Origin: Seminavis robusta
Taxonomy: Eukaryota > Bacillariophyta > Bacillariophyceae > Naviculales > Naviculaceae
NCBI GenBank assembly: GCA_903772945.1
Contig: CAICTM010000056.1
Coordinates: forward strand, 62,001 to 126,000
Reading direction: 5' to 3'
DNA length: 64,000 nt
Shown in pieces: positions 53,672 to 64,000 of this stretch (position 1 is the first letter of the stretch; each line of letters starts with the position of its first letter). The position numbers and the translations under genes are program-made. The notes below the pieces were generated by a model, which saw nothing but the letters and a program-made list of their open reading frames with translations, was not told the DNA's origin and did no database searches.

Positions 53672-54852
53672 TCACGTACATATCTGCAGTTTGTCATTAA
53701 AGGCAATCGACACCCAATCCGGTTGTGTAGCACTCCATTGCAAATTGTTGACTTCTCCTTCGGCATTGTACGCCAAGATGGGATCATCCACCGGTCGTTT
53801 GGGCATGGCCGACAAGTCCCAAATCAGTGCTTGCGAATCATCTCCCGCGGTACAAATATGACAGGAGGAATGGGGTGCCCACGCCGTGGCATTGACACAA
53901 CCCAAATGTCCTCCCAATTCGGCGACGGGAATACTGGGCACTCGAATATCCAAAATGATGGTCCGTCGTGAATCGACCATGAAGGTGGCTAGATAATTGG
54001 GATCTTGCTTATTCCATTCGAGCCGCAGCAGTGGATCCAGATTGGGACTTTCGTAAATAATGGTGGAGTGTTCGAGACTGCGCAAATCAAACATACGGAC
54101 CGATCCATCCGCCCCCACCGATGCAAAGACATCTTTGCCCCGCGCAAATGCCAAATCAAAGACTTCTCGATCATGCGCAATGAGTTGTGTGCGTGCGGTT
54201 TGTGTGGCGACATCCCAAATGGTACAGGTCGTGTCGATACTGGAAGTTCCCACTATATTGGGATCGGTTTCATTCCAATCAAAGGACGTGAGTGGTGCAC
54301 AGTATTCGCTCGTCTTGTTGTTATTCAACAGCGCTTCTTTTTTCACAGAGAGGGTCCCCCGACCACTCCCATCGTCCGTGACATTCCAGACACGCAAATA
54401 GTCTCCCGTAGTGGCCAACAAATCCTTGCCGCCGTAGTTGCGACTGTCGGGACTCCACAGAATTTTCGTGCACGGATACGGATGATCGAATTCACCCGCC
54501 TTGTACAGAGACCCCAAATCATCCGATTGGGGCAATTTCTTCACAATGTGAACGGCATTCGAGTACTGTTCCACGTACGAACCAATGGCTAACCGAAATT
54601 GAGAAGTCGTATCTGGTCTATTATAGTAGCAAAGAAGAGGAAGAGTCAGGAGGAAAAAGAGCCATGATTTGGATTGGATTTTGGAGGAACCCAGAAAATT
54701 TCTCACCTTCGACTCCACGCCACTGAAAACACGGTCCAAGGAGCGTTGTACGTGTAGATTTCCTTACGAGGAGGACCTGCGTCGTTGACACCGATGCCTG
54801 TGTGATGTGCATGTCCGTGATGGAGGTGTGGGTGGTGATGATGGTCGGCCAT
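53672..54852 (-). CDS. DCAF7/TTG1/LWD-type WD40 protein
   Basis: Exon 1 54707-54852, intron 54618-54706 (89 nt), exon 2 53672-54617; 363 residues, near the usual 340 or so. The start is the ATG at 54,852 (ACC-ATG-G). After a His-rich N-terminus (ADHHHHPHLHHGHAHH) the family signature spans the splice join: EIYTYNAPWTVFSVAWSRRP, then FRLAIGSYVEQYSNAVHIV. WD40 blades follow (LTSFDWNETDPNIVGTSSID; VFDLAFARGKDVFASVGADG; CVNATAWAPHSSCHICTAGD), and the end, EGEVNNLQWSATQPDWVSIA, matches the family's last blade. Animal DCAF7 is an adaptor for DYRK/HIPK kinases and CUL4-DDB1; plant TTG1 and LWD act with transcription factors and the clock. Which role applies here is unknown. The His-rich head is unusual. 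Confidence 0.92.
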
Positions 54853-55851
54853 GGTCAGGATGGATGTGTTGGTCTGTTGGGATGGTGTCTCTCTTGCATG
54901 TGATTGCAAAAGGCCAACACGCGGATCTGGCGACAGCTGTTCGCTAAATTGTTCTACAGTAGGGTTGAGGAACAAATTGTCGTTTTCGGAACCAGAAGTG
55001 TGCCCGCACCCCACACGAGACCGTCACTCATCGCGGTGCTGGCCTGGTGTGGAAGCACAAGGGGTCTACCGTAGCTAAAGTAATAGTAAGGCGGTTAGCT
55101 ACGGTGTGGTGTTGGTGATCGACATGAAAGCACCGTGAAAGGAAAGCCTTTGGCTGGCGCTGCTAGCTACCTAGCTACATGTAGCTAGGCTCCAAGGACA
55201 GGAACTCGAATGGCCGAGAAAGCGTTCGTTCCATGACACCATTCGAGGAGTCGAGGCAATGTCTATCACTAGCGGCTAGCTAGCTGGATCGAAGAACCAC
55301 TCGGCCAACATCCGAAGGACCGAAGGAACATCCAACAGGGGCAGGATTCCGTCGCAAGCGGCTGTGTATCAAGCAAGCCGACTCGACTCGAAACTAGCTA
55401 ATTCGTTGCAAGAATAAAAGAGCTTTGCCGAATGAGATGCGCTCATGCTTACATCCGGTACTTATCTTTTGGCACGACGCTCGACCGAGTGCTCGGCTGC
55501 AGCCATGGGCACGGAACACCCTTGATGCGAAAAACCTCACGGCTCGACGCACATTCCATTCGATTATGCCTTCAAAATACGATTTCTTTTTTCTCTTGCG
55601 CTTTTGAAACGCGACTATGTCGATGCGGGGCACGATCGTAATGCATGCTTCGAGTGTAGAATCGTCTAAGATACGTACCGTGCGGTATGATGAATGTGAA
55701 TCTAATATTCATATATTTAGCATGACAGTGCACAGCTTTACAATGACTTGGCTACTGGGTGGCCTGCACGTCAAGCCCAGACGGAAACCCAACAGCAACG
55801 CTTCTCCTCGAAGAAGTTGCTCGATAAGTGGAAATCTGTGATCGGACCTCA
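54853..55851. other. Intergenic with CTAG/TAGC palindrome clusters
   Basis: About 1 kb. It contains GCTAGCTACCTAGCTACATG at 55,161-55,180 and further TAGCTAGCTAG words at about 55,271. No gene or RNA is recognised. Confidence 0.45.
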
Positions 55852-58800
55852 TCAAGGTATCACAACGCAAAATTCCCGTGCCTCAAACTCTGCTTCAGAT
55901 GAGAATGACACTTCGCTTATTGATCCGTCACCTTGGAAAAAACGCACACTTGTCAATCCATTTGTCCCTGATCCATTATGACCAATGCACGCAGTGGATC
56001 CTGAGTTCACAGAAACCACAAGGCCGTCATTACGGTTAGGGCCCCAAGTGAGGGAACTCGTGACACTTCCAGATGAATAGGACGCCTCTCCTGTGTCATC
56101 CACCAACACAAGACCAGTTGCTCCGGTGGTATAAGCTGATGATTGTCCAGCAATGCCCCCAGATCCTCCAAGTTGGCCATACACAACTACCAAGTACATG
56201 TTCCCCCCTCCACTGTCCACAATGGCAAGTGCCATTTTTCCTGCGTTGTTATTTTGCATGCCAGCCTCAGAATGATGATCATCATTGAATCCATTATGGT
56301 ACCACCCATCCGACGTACTGATATCGTGGCCAGTAGAATCAGCCCAAGCAATGTTTGGGCCGTGGTTAAATGTAACTACATTACCAAAACTCGGAGAGGT
56401 GGAAGGTTCAGCAGATGTAGAAGGCACAGAAGACGGAGCATTGCTGGGGTTCGAGGATGGAGCATTTGAAGGGCTGATACTAGGAATAGTGGATGGTGAA
56501 TCTGATGGGCTTGTGGAAGGCACAGATGATGGAGAATTGCTGGGACTTGAAGATGGAACATTTGAAGGGCTGATGCTAGGAATCATGGAAGGTGGATCTG
56601 ATGGGCTTGTGGAAGGCACAGATGATGGAGCATTGCTGGGACTTGATGATGGAACATCTGAAGGGCTGGTGCTAGGAATCATGGAAGGTGGCCTTGATGG
56701 GCTTGTGGAAGGCAGGTATGATGGAGCATTGCTGGGACTTGAAGATGGAACATCTGAAGGGCTGATGCTAGGATCCATGGAAGGTGGATCTGATGGGCTT
56801 GTGGAAGGCCTGTATGATGGAGCATTGCTGCTGGGACTTGAAGATGGAATGTCTGAAGGGATGATGCTAGGAATCATGGAAGGTGGATCTGATGGGCTTG
56901 TGGAAGGCAGGTGTGATGGAGAATTACTGGGACTTAAGGATGGAACGTCTGAAGGGATGATGCTAGGAATCGTGGAAGGTGGATCTGATGGGCTTGTGGA
57001 AGGCAGGTATGATGGAGCAGTGCTGCTGGGACTTGAAGATGGAACATCTGAAGGGGTGATGCTGGGAGGCATGGAAGCCAGAGCTGATGGGCTTGTGGAA
57101 GGCAGCCCTGATGGGCTTGATGATGGGGACACAGAAGGCACCCTAGAATGGCTAGAGCTTGGATTTGTTGATGGGATTGAAGATCTCGATGGACTACTGC
57201 TAGGATTTGAGGTGGGAATGTCAGAAGGGTTTGTGCTAGGGAGCTGGGATGGCATGTATGATGGTCTCAAGGAAGGCATTTCAGATAGACTGATACTTGG
57301 ACTTGATGAAGGCAAGCTTGATGGACTTGTGCTGGGGTTGAAAGTTGGGATAGCAGAAGGACTGACGCTATGTTTCATGGAGGGGGCATTAGATCCCATA
57401 GAAGGGGCAACAGAGAGATTTGTGGAAGGGGAGTTTGAGGGGTGGATGCTGGGGATACCCGAGGGCACATGTGATGGTACTCCTGAAGGAGTTGAGCTGA
57501 GTTGCATGCTGGGAATGGTTGATGGTCCATCACTTGGCATGGTGGATGGTTCTTCAGATGTACTAACACTTGGGCTTCCAGATGTGGCTATCAGGGGGCT
57601 CTTTGAGGGCAGCATACTTGGTGCAGAACTGTGACTTGGAATCACAGAGGGGCTAGTGATGGTTGATGGTGTGGATGAAGGGTGGATGCTTGGCACATTG
57701 ATCTGGCTAGGATTCTCTGATGGGCTTGCTGATGGAGTGCCAAGTGGTGACATTGATGGATTGGTAGATGGTGATATAGAGGGCGTTTCTGATGGCTCTA
57801 TTGATGGGCTTTCAGATGGAGATGTTGATGGGATTGCCTTGGTTGGGCTGGTGGTAGGATTCCCTGGTGTCACCGTTGGTCTGGATGAAGGTGATGATGT
57901 TGGGATGGTGGTAGCACTGCTCGAGGGGACAGCTGAAGGATGTTCACTTGGTAATATTGATGGATTGATAGATGGTGGTACTGAGGGCACTTCTGATGGC
58001 TCTTTAAATGGGCTTCCAGATGGATATGTCGATGGGATTGCCTTGGTTGGGCTGGTGGTTGGATTCCCTGGTGTCACAGTTGGTCTTGATGAAGGCGATA
58101 ATGTTGGGATGGTGGTAGGACTGAATGAAGAACTGCTTGAGGGGACAGCTGAAGGATGTTCACTAGGGTGCACTGATGGGGACATTGACGCTATTCCAGC
58201 CACGGGACCTGCACTAGGCATTCTGGTTGTTGGAATTCCTGAAGAGACTGTTGGGGTGCCACTAGTTGGACTTCCAGTGGTGGGAGAGACAGATGGACTC
58301 CCCGGGGATACGGTGGGTGTGCCACTGGTAGGAATGATGGTAGTGGGGGAGACAGAGGGACTTCCCCGAGCCACTGTGGGTGTGCCAGTTGTTGGACTGC
58401 TGGTTGTGGGAGAAACAGATGGACTCCCCGGGGTTACCGTGGGTGTGCTACTAGTAGGAATGGTTGTGGAGGGCGAAACAGAAGGACTTCCTTGAGCCAC
58501 TGTGGGTGTGCCACTTGTTGGACTTCCAGTGGTGGGAGAGACAGATGGACTCCCCGGGGATATGGTGGGTGTGCCACTGGTAGGAATGATGGTAGTGGGG
58601 GAGACAGAGGGACTGCCTGGGGTGACAGTGGGGATTTGTGATGTAGGGGGCTGTATAGTCACTTGGACTATTCCTATTGCACTGACACTTGCACTGTTGA
58701 GGAATCCATTGAAATATTGTAGGAAGGAATTTGTGTTGTCTAATGAATCCAAAAGGTTGATGCCATTTGGCTGATTGCTGATGACAGCAAATTCAATTTC

Positions 58801-61800
58801 AGAAGAAGTTTGCAGCTTCCTGCTTGTTGGGTTTCTTTGGATTGAGACATTTTCAATAGTTGGAGAGCAAGGATTTTTGGGCAAGGATTGGTAGCTTGAC
58901 TCAAAGGTGCTAACCAAGGAGACATCTGATATTGATGCAATGTCTCCAATGAAAGAGATTAAAAATGATGACTGTGAATCAAAAGTGGTCAAGACACAGC
59001 TTGAGGATGGGAGCCAGGATGGTGGAGCTGTTGGGAAAGATGTTGGAGAAGGGGTCCGTTCAACAGTTGTCTCATCTGTTGTCTCGTCTGTTGTCTCAAA
59101 TGTGGGTGTGGTTGTTGGAAGTTCAGTTGTCTCCAATGTTGGTTCAATTGTTGGTTCTGGAGACGGATCATATGTAGGCTCCTGTGTTGGCCATGGTGGT
59201 GGGATATCTGTAGATGATATAGTTGGAAACCCAGCGGTTGGAACACCAGGAATGCTGATGGGTGCTGCACTAAGGGCAGGAAGGGTAATGGGGGTATCCA
59301 TTGTGGGAACAACTGAAGCATTTCCAGGTGCTGCTTTGGGGGTTTGATTTGGACTGGCAGTAGTGGGTGCCAGGGATGGGTTTCCAGGAGTCACTGTTGG
59401 CGCTCCATTTGTTGGACCATCACTGGGAGATATAGAAATTGTGGTAGGTTCAGAATCAAGGGGATTGGAAGTTGTGGGTCCCATTGAAGGACTTCCTGGG
59501 GTCACAGTTGGTGTGCCTGTTCTTGGACTGGGAGTTGTTGGACTGGCACTGGGAGAACCAGGAGTTACAGTGGGCACATAATTCACAGGACTGGTAGTGG
59601 TTGGTGCCATTGAAGGACTTCCTGGGGTCACGGTTGGTGTTCCAATTCTTGGACTGGGAGTTGTTGAACTGACAGGGGGGGAACCAGGGGTGACCGTGGG
59701 CATGGGAGGAAGAGGGTCAAAAGTAGTTGGGGTCATTGAGGGACTCCCTCGGGTCACAGTTGGTTCTCCAGGGGTATGACCCTTGGCAGTTGGACTGGCA
59801 CTGGGAGAACCAGGGGTGACAGTTGGCATAACAGGAAGAGGGCTGGCAGTGGTTGGGACCATGGAGGGATTTCCCGGGGTCACAGTTGGTGCTCCAGTGG
59901 TAGAACTCTTGGCAGTTGGACTGACACTGGGAGAGCCTGGAGTTACTGTCGGTCCAGCAGCCATAAGACTGGCAGCGCTTGGTGTCATTGAGGGACTTCC
60001 AGGTGTTACTGTTGGGGTGCTCTCGGTTGGTGTTATGGAAGGGCTTCCTGGTGTAACAGTCACTGGACTGATAGTGGTGGGACCAACAGAGGGGCTCCCA
60101 GGAGTAACAGTTGGTGTCCCACTTGTTGGTGCGCCAGTAGTTGGTTGGATGCTGGGAGAGCCTGGAGTTACAGTTGGACCTGAACCAAAAGCACTGGGAG
60201 TGGAGGGTGTCGGTGATGGGCTTCCAGGTGTAACAGTGGGTGTTCCAATGGTAGGGCTTCCCAGTGTTGCGCTGGCACTGGGAGAGCCTGGAGTTACTGT
60301 AGGTTCAGCAGCCATAGGACTGGCAGTGGTTGGTACCATTGAGGGACTTCCAGGTGTTACTGTTGGGGTGCCCTTGGTTGGTGTAATGGAAGGGCTTCCT
60401 GGTGTAACTGTGCGACTGCCAGTCACTGGACTGATCGTGGTGGGGCCAACTGAGGGGCTTCCTGGAGTTACAGTGGGGATGCCACTAACTGGACTGTTGG
60501 TAGTGCGTGAAGCTGCAGCACTTGCAGCTGGAAGATTCTCTTCGGCTGGAGCTGGATTAGCTGCATTTGATGACTCTATCAAGTTCAACAGCATCCCTTG
60601 GCATTCTTCTGTTGACGTCGGGTTCTCGATACATTCAACCACAGCTTCGTCGGCAACGTCATTTGCTTCCAGGACACTCCTGCAGAAGTCTGACTGCGGT
60701 GATGTTTCAATGCATTCTTCAATATCTGAGAGTACATCCCGGACAAATGGGACCCTTATTGTGGCATTGTTTGCAACCACCTTAGCAAAAACGACGGCAA
60801 TCGCTTCATCGCCAATGGATGACACAACAGCTGACTCATTCACCCCACCAGCAGGGTCCACTGGCCTTGTTGTACCGAACACCACCTCCACTTGTCTGGT
60901 ACCATTGCTATTATCAGACAAGTCAAAGGATATCTCCTCGCCCTCGAGGAGTACTGGTTCGATGTTGTATCCAAAAGAAGCTGCAAAGAGAGGGAAAAAC
61001 TCGGTTAAATCAAACTGCAGCAGACGGCGCTGTCTCCTCTTCCCAACCAAAGAAGCATCGTTGCTGTTCTGTCCTCCAACTTCGAATAGCGGCTCGTGAT
61101 CGGGACAGCCGTTACAATCAACGACTGCTTCCCAGTATGTAGTCGTTATGCTGTTGGCAAGGGCTTGCTCATAAGCCTCCCGCGTTGCATTGCTGGTATC
61201 CGTGAAGTTGGCGATTCCCCAATCAGTTTCCCACTTGTAAACTTTGGATTGCTGCAAGACTCGATTGTACGGATCCAAGCACATTCCAGTAATCTCATTG
61301 TACAGATTCCGAAACAAGTACTCCATTCTGTCTTTCTGTTCCTCCAAAACAATCGGAGGCAAAGCTTTGATTTGCAACTCGACGTAGCCAATCTTTGATA
61401 CCGACTCGGCGGAACACACAGGAGGAGTGAAGCTATCAATCAAAGATGGAATTGGGGCAGTCGCACTGTTGGAAGTCTGAGACAGTGTGACTCCCGTTGA
61501 GACCGCCGCTGCGGTGATGGCCACTGTCAAACATAAAAAACTTGTATAAGATGCTGCCGTGGATGAGGATGCTATTCCTGAAATGATACCCCACTTACCA
61601 ACACTCACTCCCAATGCGGTGCCAGCCTGTGAAAGAACGGCCGTCCCAGTCACCGCACTGACCACAGCACTTGTCATCCCTCCTATACTCCCAGCTGTCG
61701 CCCCAGCCGCTCCAGCAGCTGCAGCTCCACTATGATCGTAAAGAGAAGCCGATGAGGGGTCCAGCTAGCAAGTCCAGCTTGAGCCAACAGTTAATCCACG

Positions 61801-62862
61801 TACCTTGCTGTAGATACACTGGCCGTATTGGCCTGAGGATCGTCAAATAGTAAGGAAAGGAGTCTCGTTAAGGTGAGTGATCGCTTCGAGTGGACTTCTG
61901 TCAGAACTGCTACCAGTAGTAGCTTCAAGTTTGTTTGAACGCACCGCTGACACCGCCATCTCAGCAACACCCGGGGGCGGCATGGGAATGGGCGCACCTC
62001 CACCTCCGCCTCCGAAACCGCCACTTTGAACGCTCTGTTTGAGGGCCGACTGCGCCCCGGCGTCCGCAAAGTCCAAAAGCTCTCCAGCTACGTCTTCGGT
62101 GCCCTGAGCACCGTCGTCGCCGGAACTCCTTCCAATTTTCTTCGTGAAATATTCCCACAACTTGGTCAGCCAATCCATAGCTTTCTGGAAGAAATCGTTT
62201 TGAAGGTACCCACAGAGGAAGCCCAAGAAGCCATCCCGAATCGCCTCCTCTTTGGCTGCGTCGCTATCGCAAAAAGTAGCACTCTCTTGATCTTCACTAT
62301 CACTGTGACCGTCGTCATCTTGTCCGTCGTGAGCAAGCTCTCCTTTGTCATCATGTTTGCACGCGAGGTCATTGTAGTCGTCCGTACCTTCCGAAGCTCT
62401 GACGTCTTCTTCGTCGCAACTGGTCCAGTGACCAGAACTTTGGTGGCCCTCGGGGTTCGAGTTGGCCTCGACATCTTGGATGGAAGACGATAACGACATG
62501 TCGTCTCGGTCAGTCGCTTCCGATTCGTCGGACAGGAAAAGATCCAGAAGGGACGATCGTCCACTGCGAAAGGAATCATTGGCTTTTGCCTCGTCGCCAA
62601 CCGTCTCCTGGAGACTGGCTGCCGTGGTGCGGGCACCAGAAGCATCAAACGGAGGACTCGGCATTGAAGCAACCAGACTGGGGTCATTCTCAATCTCGGT
62701 TAAGGAATCCTCCGAGTTGAACGGAATGTCACCTCGATTTGGAGCAAGCAAATTGGTGCTATAGGCCGGTGCCGGCGGTTCCATTTCAGCTCCTGTTGCG
62801 TTCGGACGCTTTGATTGAAGCTTTGAGGAACCTTGTGTCATACTTGGAGATTCGAATGTCAT
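55852..62862 (-). CDS. Giant single-pass surface protein with Pro/Ser/Thr repeats
   Basis: Five exons: 61945-62862, 61804-61832 (29-nt micro-exon), 61599-61729, 61523 down to 55852, with introns 61833-61944, 61730-61803 and 61524-61598; the coding exons thus number four after the joins I can support, giving 2,249 residues. The first 300 residues are acidic and Ser-rich (cytosolic), ending in a Gly/Pro stretch. An Ala/Gly/Val-rich membrane segment spans exons 2-4 (SAVVSAVTGTAVLSQAGTAL, then VVAITAAAVSTG). The outer part begins with a Cys-containing domain of about 330 residues, then TVTPGSPSxxPTT repeats, a second folded island with SCVLTTFDSQSSFLISFIGD, more repeats, a long PSxxPSxxPS region and a C-terminal domain (VVTFNHGPNIAWADSTGHDI). 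This layout suits a cell-wall or adhesive glycoprotein; function is inferred. Confidence 0.8.
56400..58180 (-). repeat. Coding PSxxPS-type repeat region
   Basis: Encodes several hundred residues of SxxPSxxPS type. A 108- to 120-bp higher-order unit (reading, on the minus strand, SDPPSMIPSISPSDVPSSSP) recurs about nine times between 56,470 and 57,100. Low divergence between units indicates recent expansion. Confidence 0.85.
58210..60500 (-). repeat. Coding TVTPGSPS repeats in two blocks
   Basis: GxPTVTPGSPSxxPTTxxP units, about 18-22 residues each, form one block at about 59,370-60,490 and another at about 58,210-58,640. They are separated by an island with Cys and hydrophobic residues. The Thr/Ser/Pro content predicts dense O-glycosylation. 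Confidence 0.85.
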
Positions 62863-64000
62863 GGAAGAGCTGCAGCAATGCTAGAAACGCAAACCGAATG
62901 TAAAGCACGATGTTCGACCAACCTAACTGGAAGAATTCCCAGCAACCAAAGCAAGCGCAACAAAGAGAGAAGTGTTAGAACTTTGGGGAGGAAAGTTGAT
63001 GGTCATGCATCATTCTACGTACCGATCGATCAAAATTATTATATGAAAGCTCACCTCGAGTGAAATACAGATCCCAGCGGGCGCACTAGTCTGGCTTGAT
63101 TTGACTGGTAGCTAGCTGTATCGCCTCGAATGATTGATTCTGATTCAATCGTCACTCAGTACAAAAGCCATTTTCGGGTCATGCGTGAGCCCAAGCTGCA
63201 GCGAAGATTGAAATCCTGTCTCTTTATCTCCTTCTTCACTTTCCTTTTAGGTCAGCCCCGGTCAGCCAACCTGGCAGCCCTGTCCACCATCGATCACCAA
63301 CTGGGATTGCCAATGACGCTTTACACAACTATTTCCATCGGCTCCCTTCGGCTCCCTCCCGATCGGAGACTCAAAAGCTGGGGAATTTTGCAGCTTATCT
63401 ACTAGTACGGTACATACGTGTACAGTGCCGTACGCTACGCCAATCGCTTATTGACCTGACCAATGCATGAATGACTGAACTGTCGCTCGAAGCTCGAGGA
63501 ACGTACCTTTCAGTTCTCCAGTAGCAAAGCGTCAAAGCCCTTCTGCTCTCAATTGGACTACGGAGCGGCACATCACTCCTGCGGAGACAAACTTCAGGAG
63601 TGGGACTTACTGGGGTATGGGGCAACTTCCAGACTCGACTCGTTGAAATTGTGTTTCTTTCTATCACCACTCCTTCCGGTCAGTTCAGACGTTTAGACTA
63701 CCAGTACGCTTGCAAGCCACCAAGAGCTACCGATCTACCGATGCCCTTTTGGGCTGGTTGACTGCGTGTCCGATCCATGCAGTTGCTTATAAATGTTACG
63801 TGTAGATACGCTCAAGTAGCGCATCCTGTTGAAGGCTCGTTGGGTTGTGTGTACTCGTAGTGTAGAAACGATACATTATTACGTGCAGTTACGTGCCATT
63901 ACGCAACGTAATGTTCCACTTTCGGTGATACCGTAAATTGTAGTTTTGACAACGCTCTTTGCTTTTAAAAAATACCGTACTGTAGATCTACATATGGGTT
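62863..64000. other. Right-end intergenic region
   Basis: 1,138 bp containing the promoter of the giant surface-protein gene. Palindromes such as ACTAGTACGGTACATACGTG (63,403-63,422) and ACGT-rich words near 63,880-63,915 are present. No gene is supported before the edge. Confidence 0.45.

Noticed and set aside
56285-61099. Long plus-strand frames rich in Gly/Asp/Val (449, 279 and 438 codons)
   Set aside because: Antisense reading of the Pro/Ser/Thr repeats; repeat codons keep the reverse frame open by composition.
1-64000. Retrotransposon, DNA transposon or virus-like element
   Set aside because: I saw no reverse transcriptase, integrase, transposase, capsid motif or long terminal repeats in any frame; the repeats found are all tandem.

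Overview
The window looks like nuclear DNA of a pennate diatom. I infer this from short GT-AG introns (mostly 74-223 nt), densely packed genes on both strands, a Pol III 5S rRNA gene, eukaryotic nuclear families (cohesin SCC3/STAG, DCAF7/TTG1-type WD40, F-box, JmjC), the 'EVLKWA-ENGCPW' style of ankyrin repeat that is abundant in diatoms, and a giant Pro/Ser/Thr-rich surface-type protein. Seminavis-like is a guess from style, not a database match. I saw no retroelement, virus-like element or CRISPR array.

Layout. 1-8.6 kb: a sulfotransferase-like membrane protein cut by the left edge, a solitary 5S rRNA gene, a divergent pair (RluA-like pseudouridine synthase on -, JMJD7-like JmjC hydroxylase on +), and a small mitochondrial-looking protein. 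8.9-10.4 kb: a secreted, probably membrane-anchored protein. 11.6-16.5 kb: the strangest region. A Lys-rich/Asn-rich repeat gene (reading frame interrupted by three single-base losses, all inside repeat units) is followed by about 2.7 kb of tandem arrays. Several of these arrays repeat whole splice signals (donor, branch-like site, pyrimidine tract, acceptor), and the last is a 21-copy array of short inverted repeats. 16.8-23.3 kb: an F-box/WD40 protein, a CinA-C/NudC fusion linked to NAD turnover, and a broken ankyrin-repeat gene. 23.9-36.6 kb: a four-TM, two-sensor receptor-like protein with HAMP and TPR-like parts, a possible UDG-fold protein, and the cohesin SCC3/STAG subunit in five exons. 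36.8-47.3 kb: an AlkB-like dioxygenase fused to an SRA/YDG domain behind five 84-residue basic repeats, then a 1,625-residue disordered protein. 48.5-62.9 kb: a Cys-rich secreted protein, a five-exon secreted beta-propeller-like protein, the DCAF7/TTG1/LWD homologue, and a five-exon gene for a 2,249-residue single-pass surface protein.

Themes. Chromatin and nuclear functions are SCC3, AlkB-SRA and perhaps DCAF7. Cell-surface and secretion functions are the sulfotransferase, three secreted proteins, the receptor and the giant PS-rich protein. I see no operon-like logic; neighbouring genes mostly share divergent promoters (4.9-5.5, 8.6-9.0, 19.3-19.8, 23.3-23.9, 31.0-31.4 kb) or convergent ends. 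Exon structures were inferred by eye from frame continuity and splice consensus; none was tested against transcripts.
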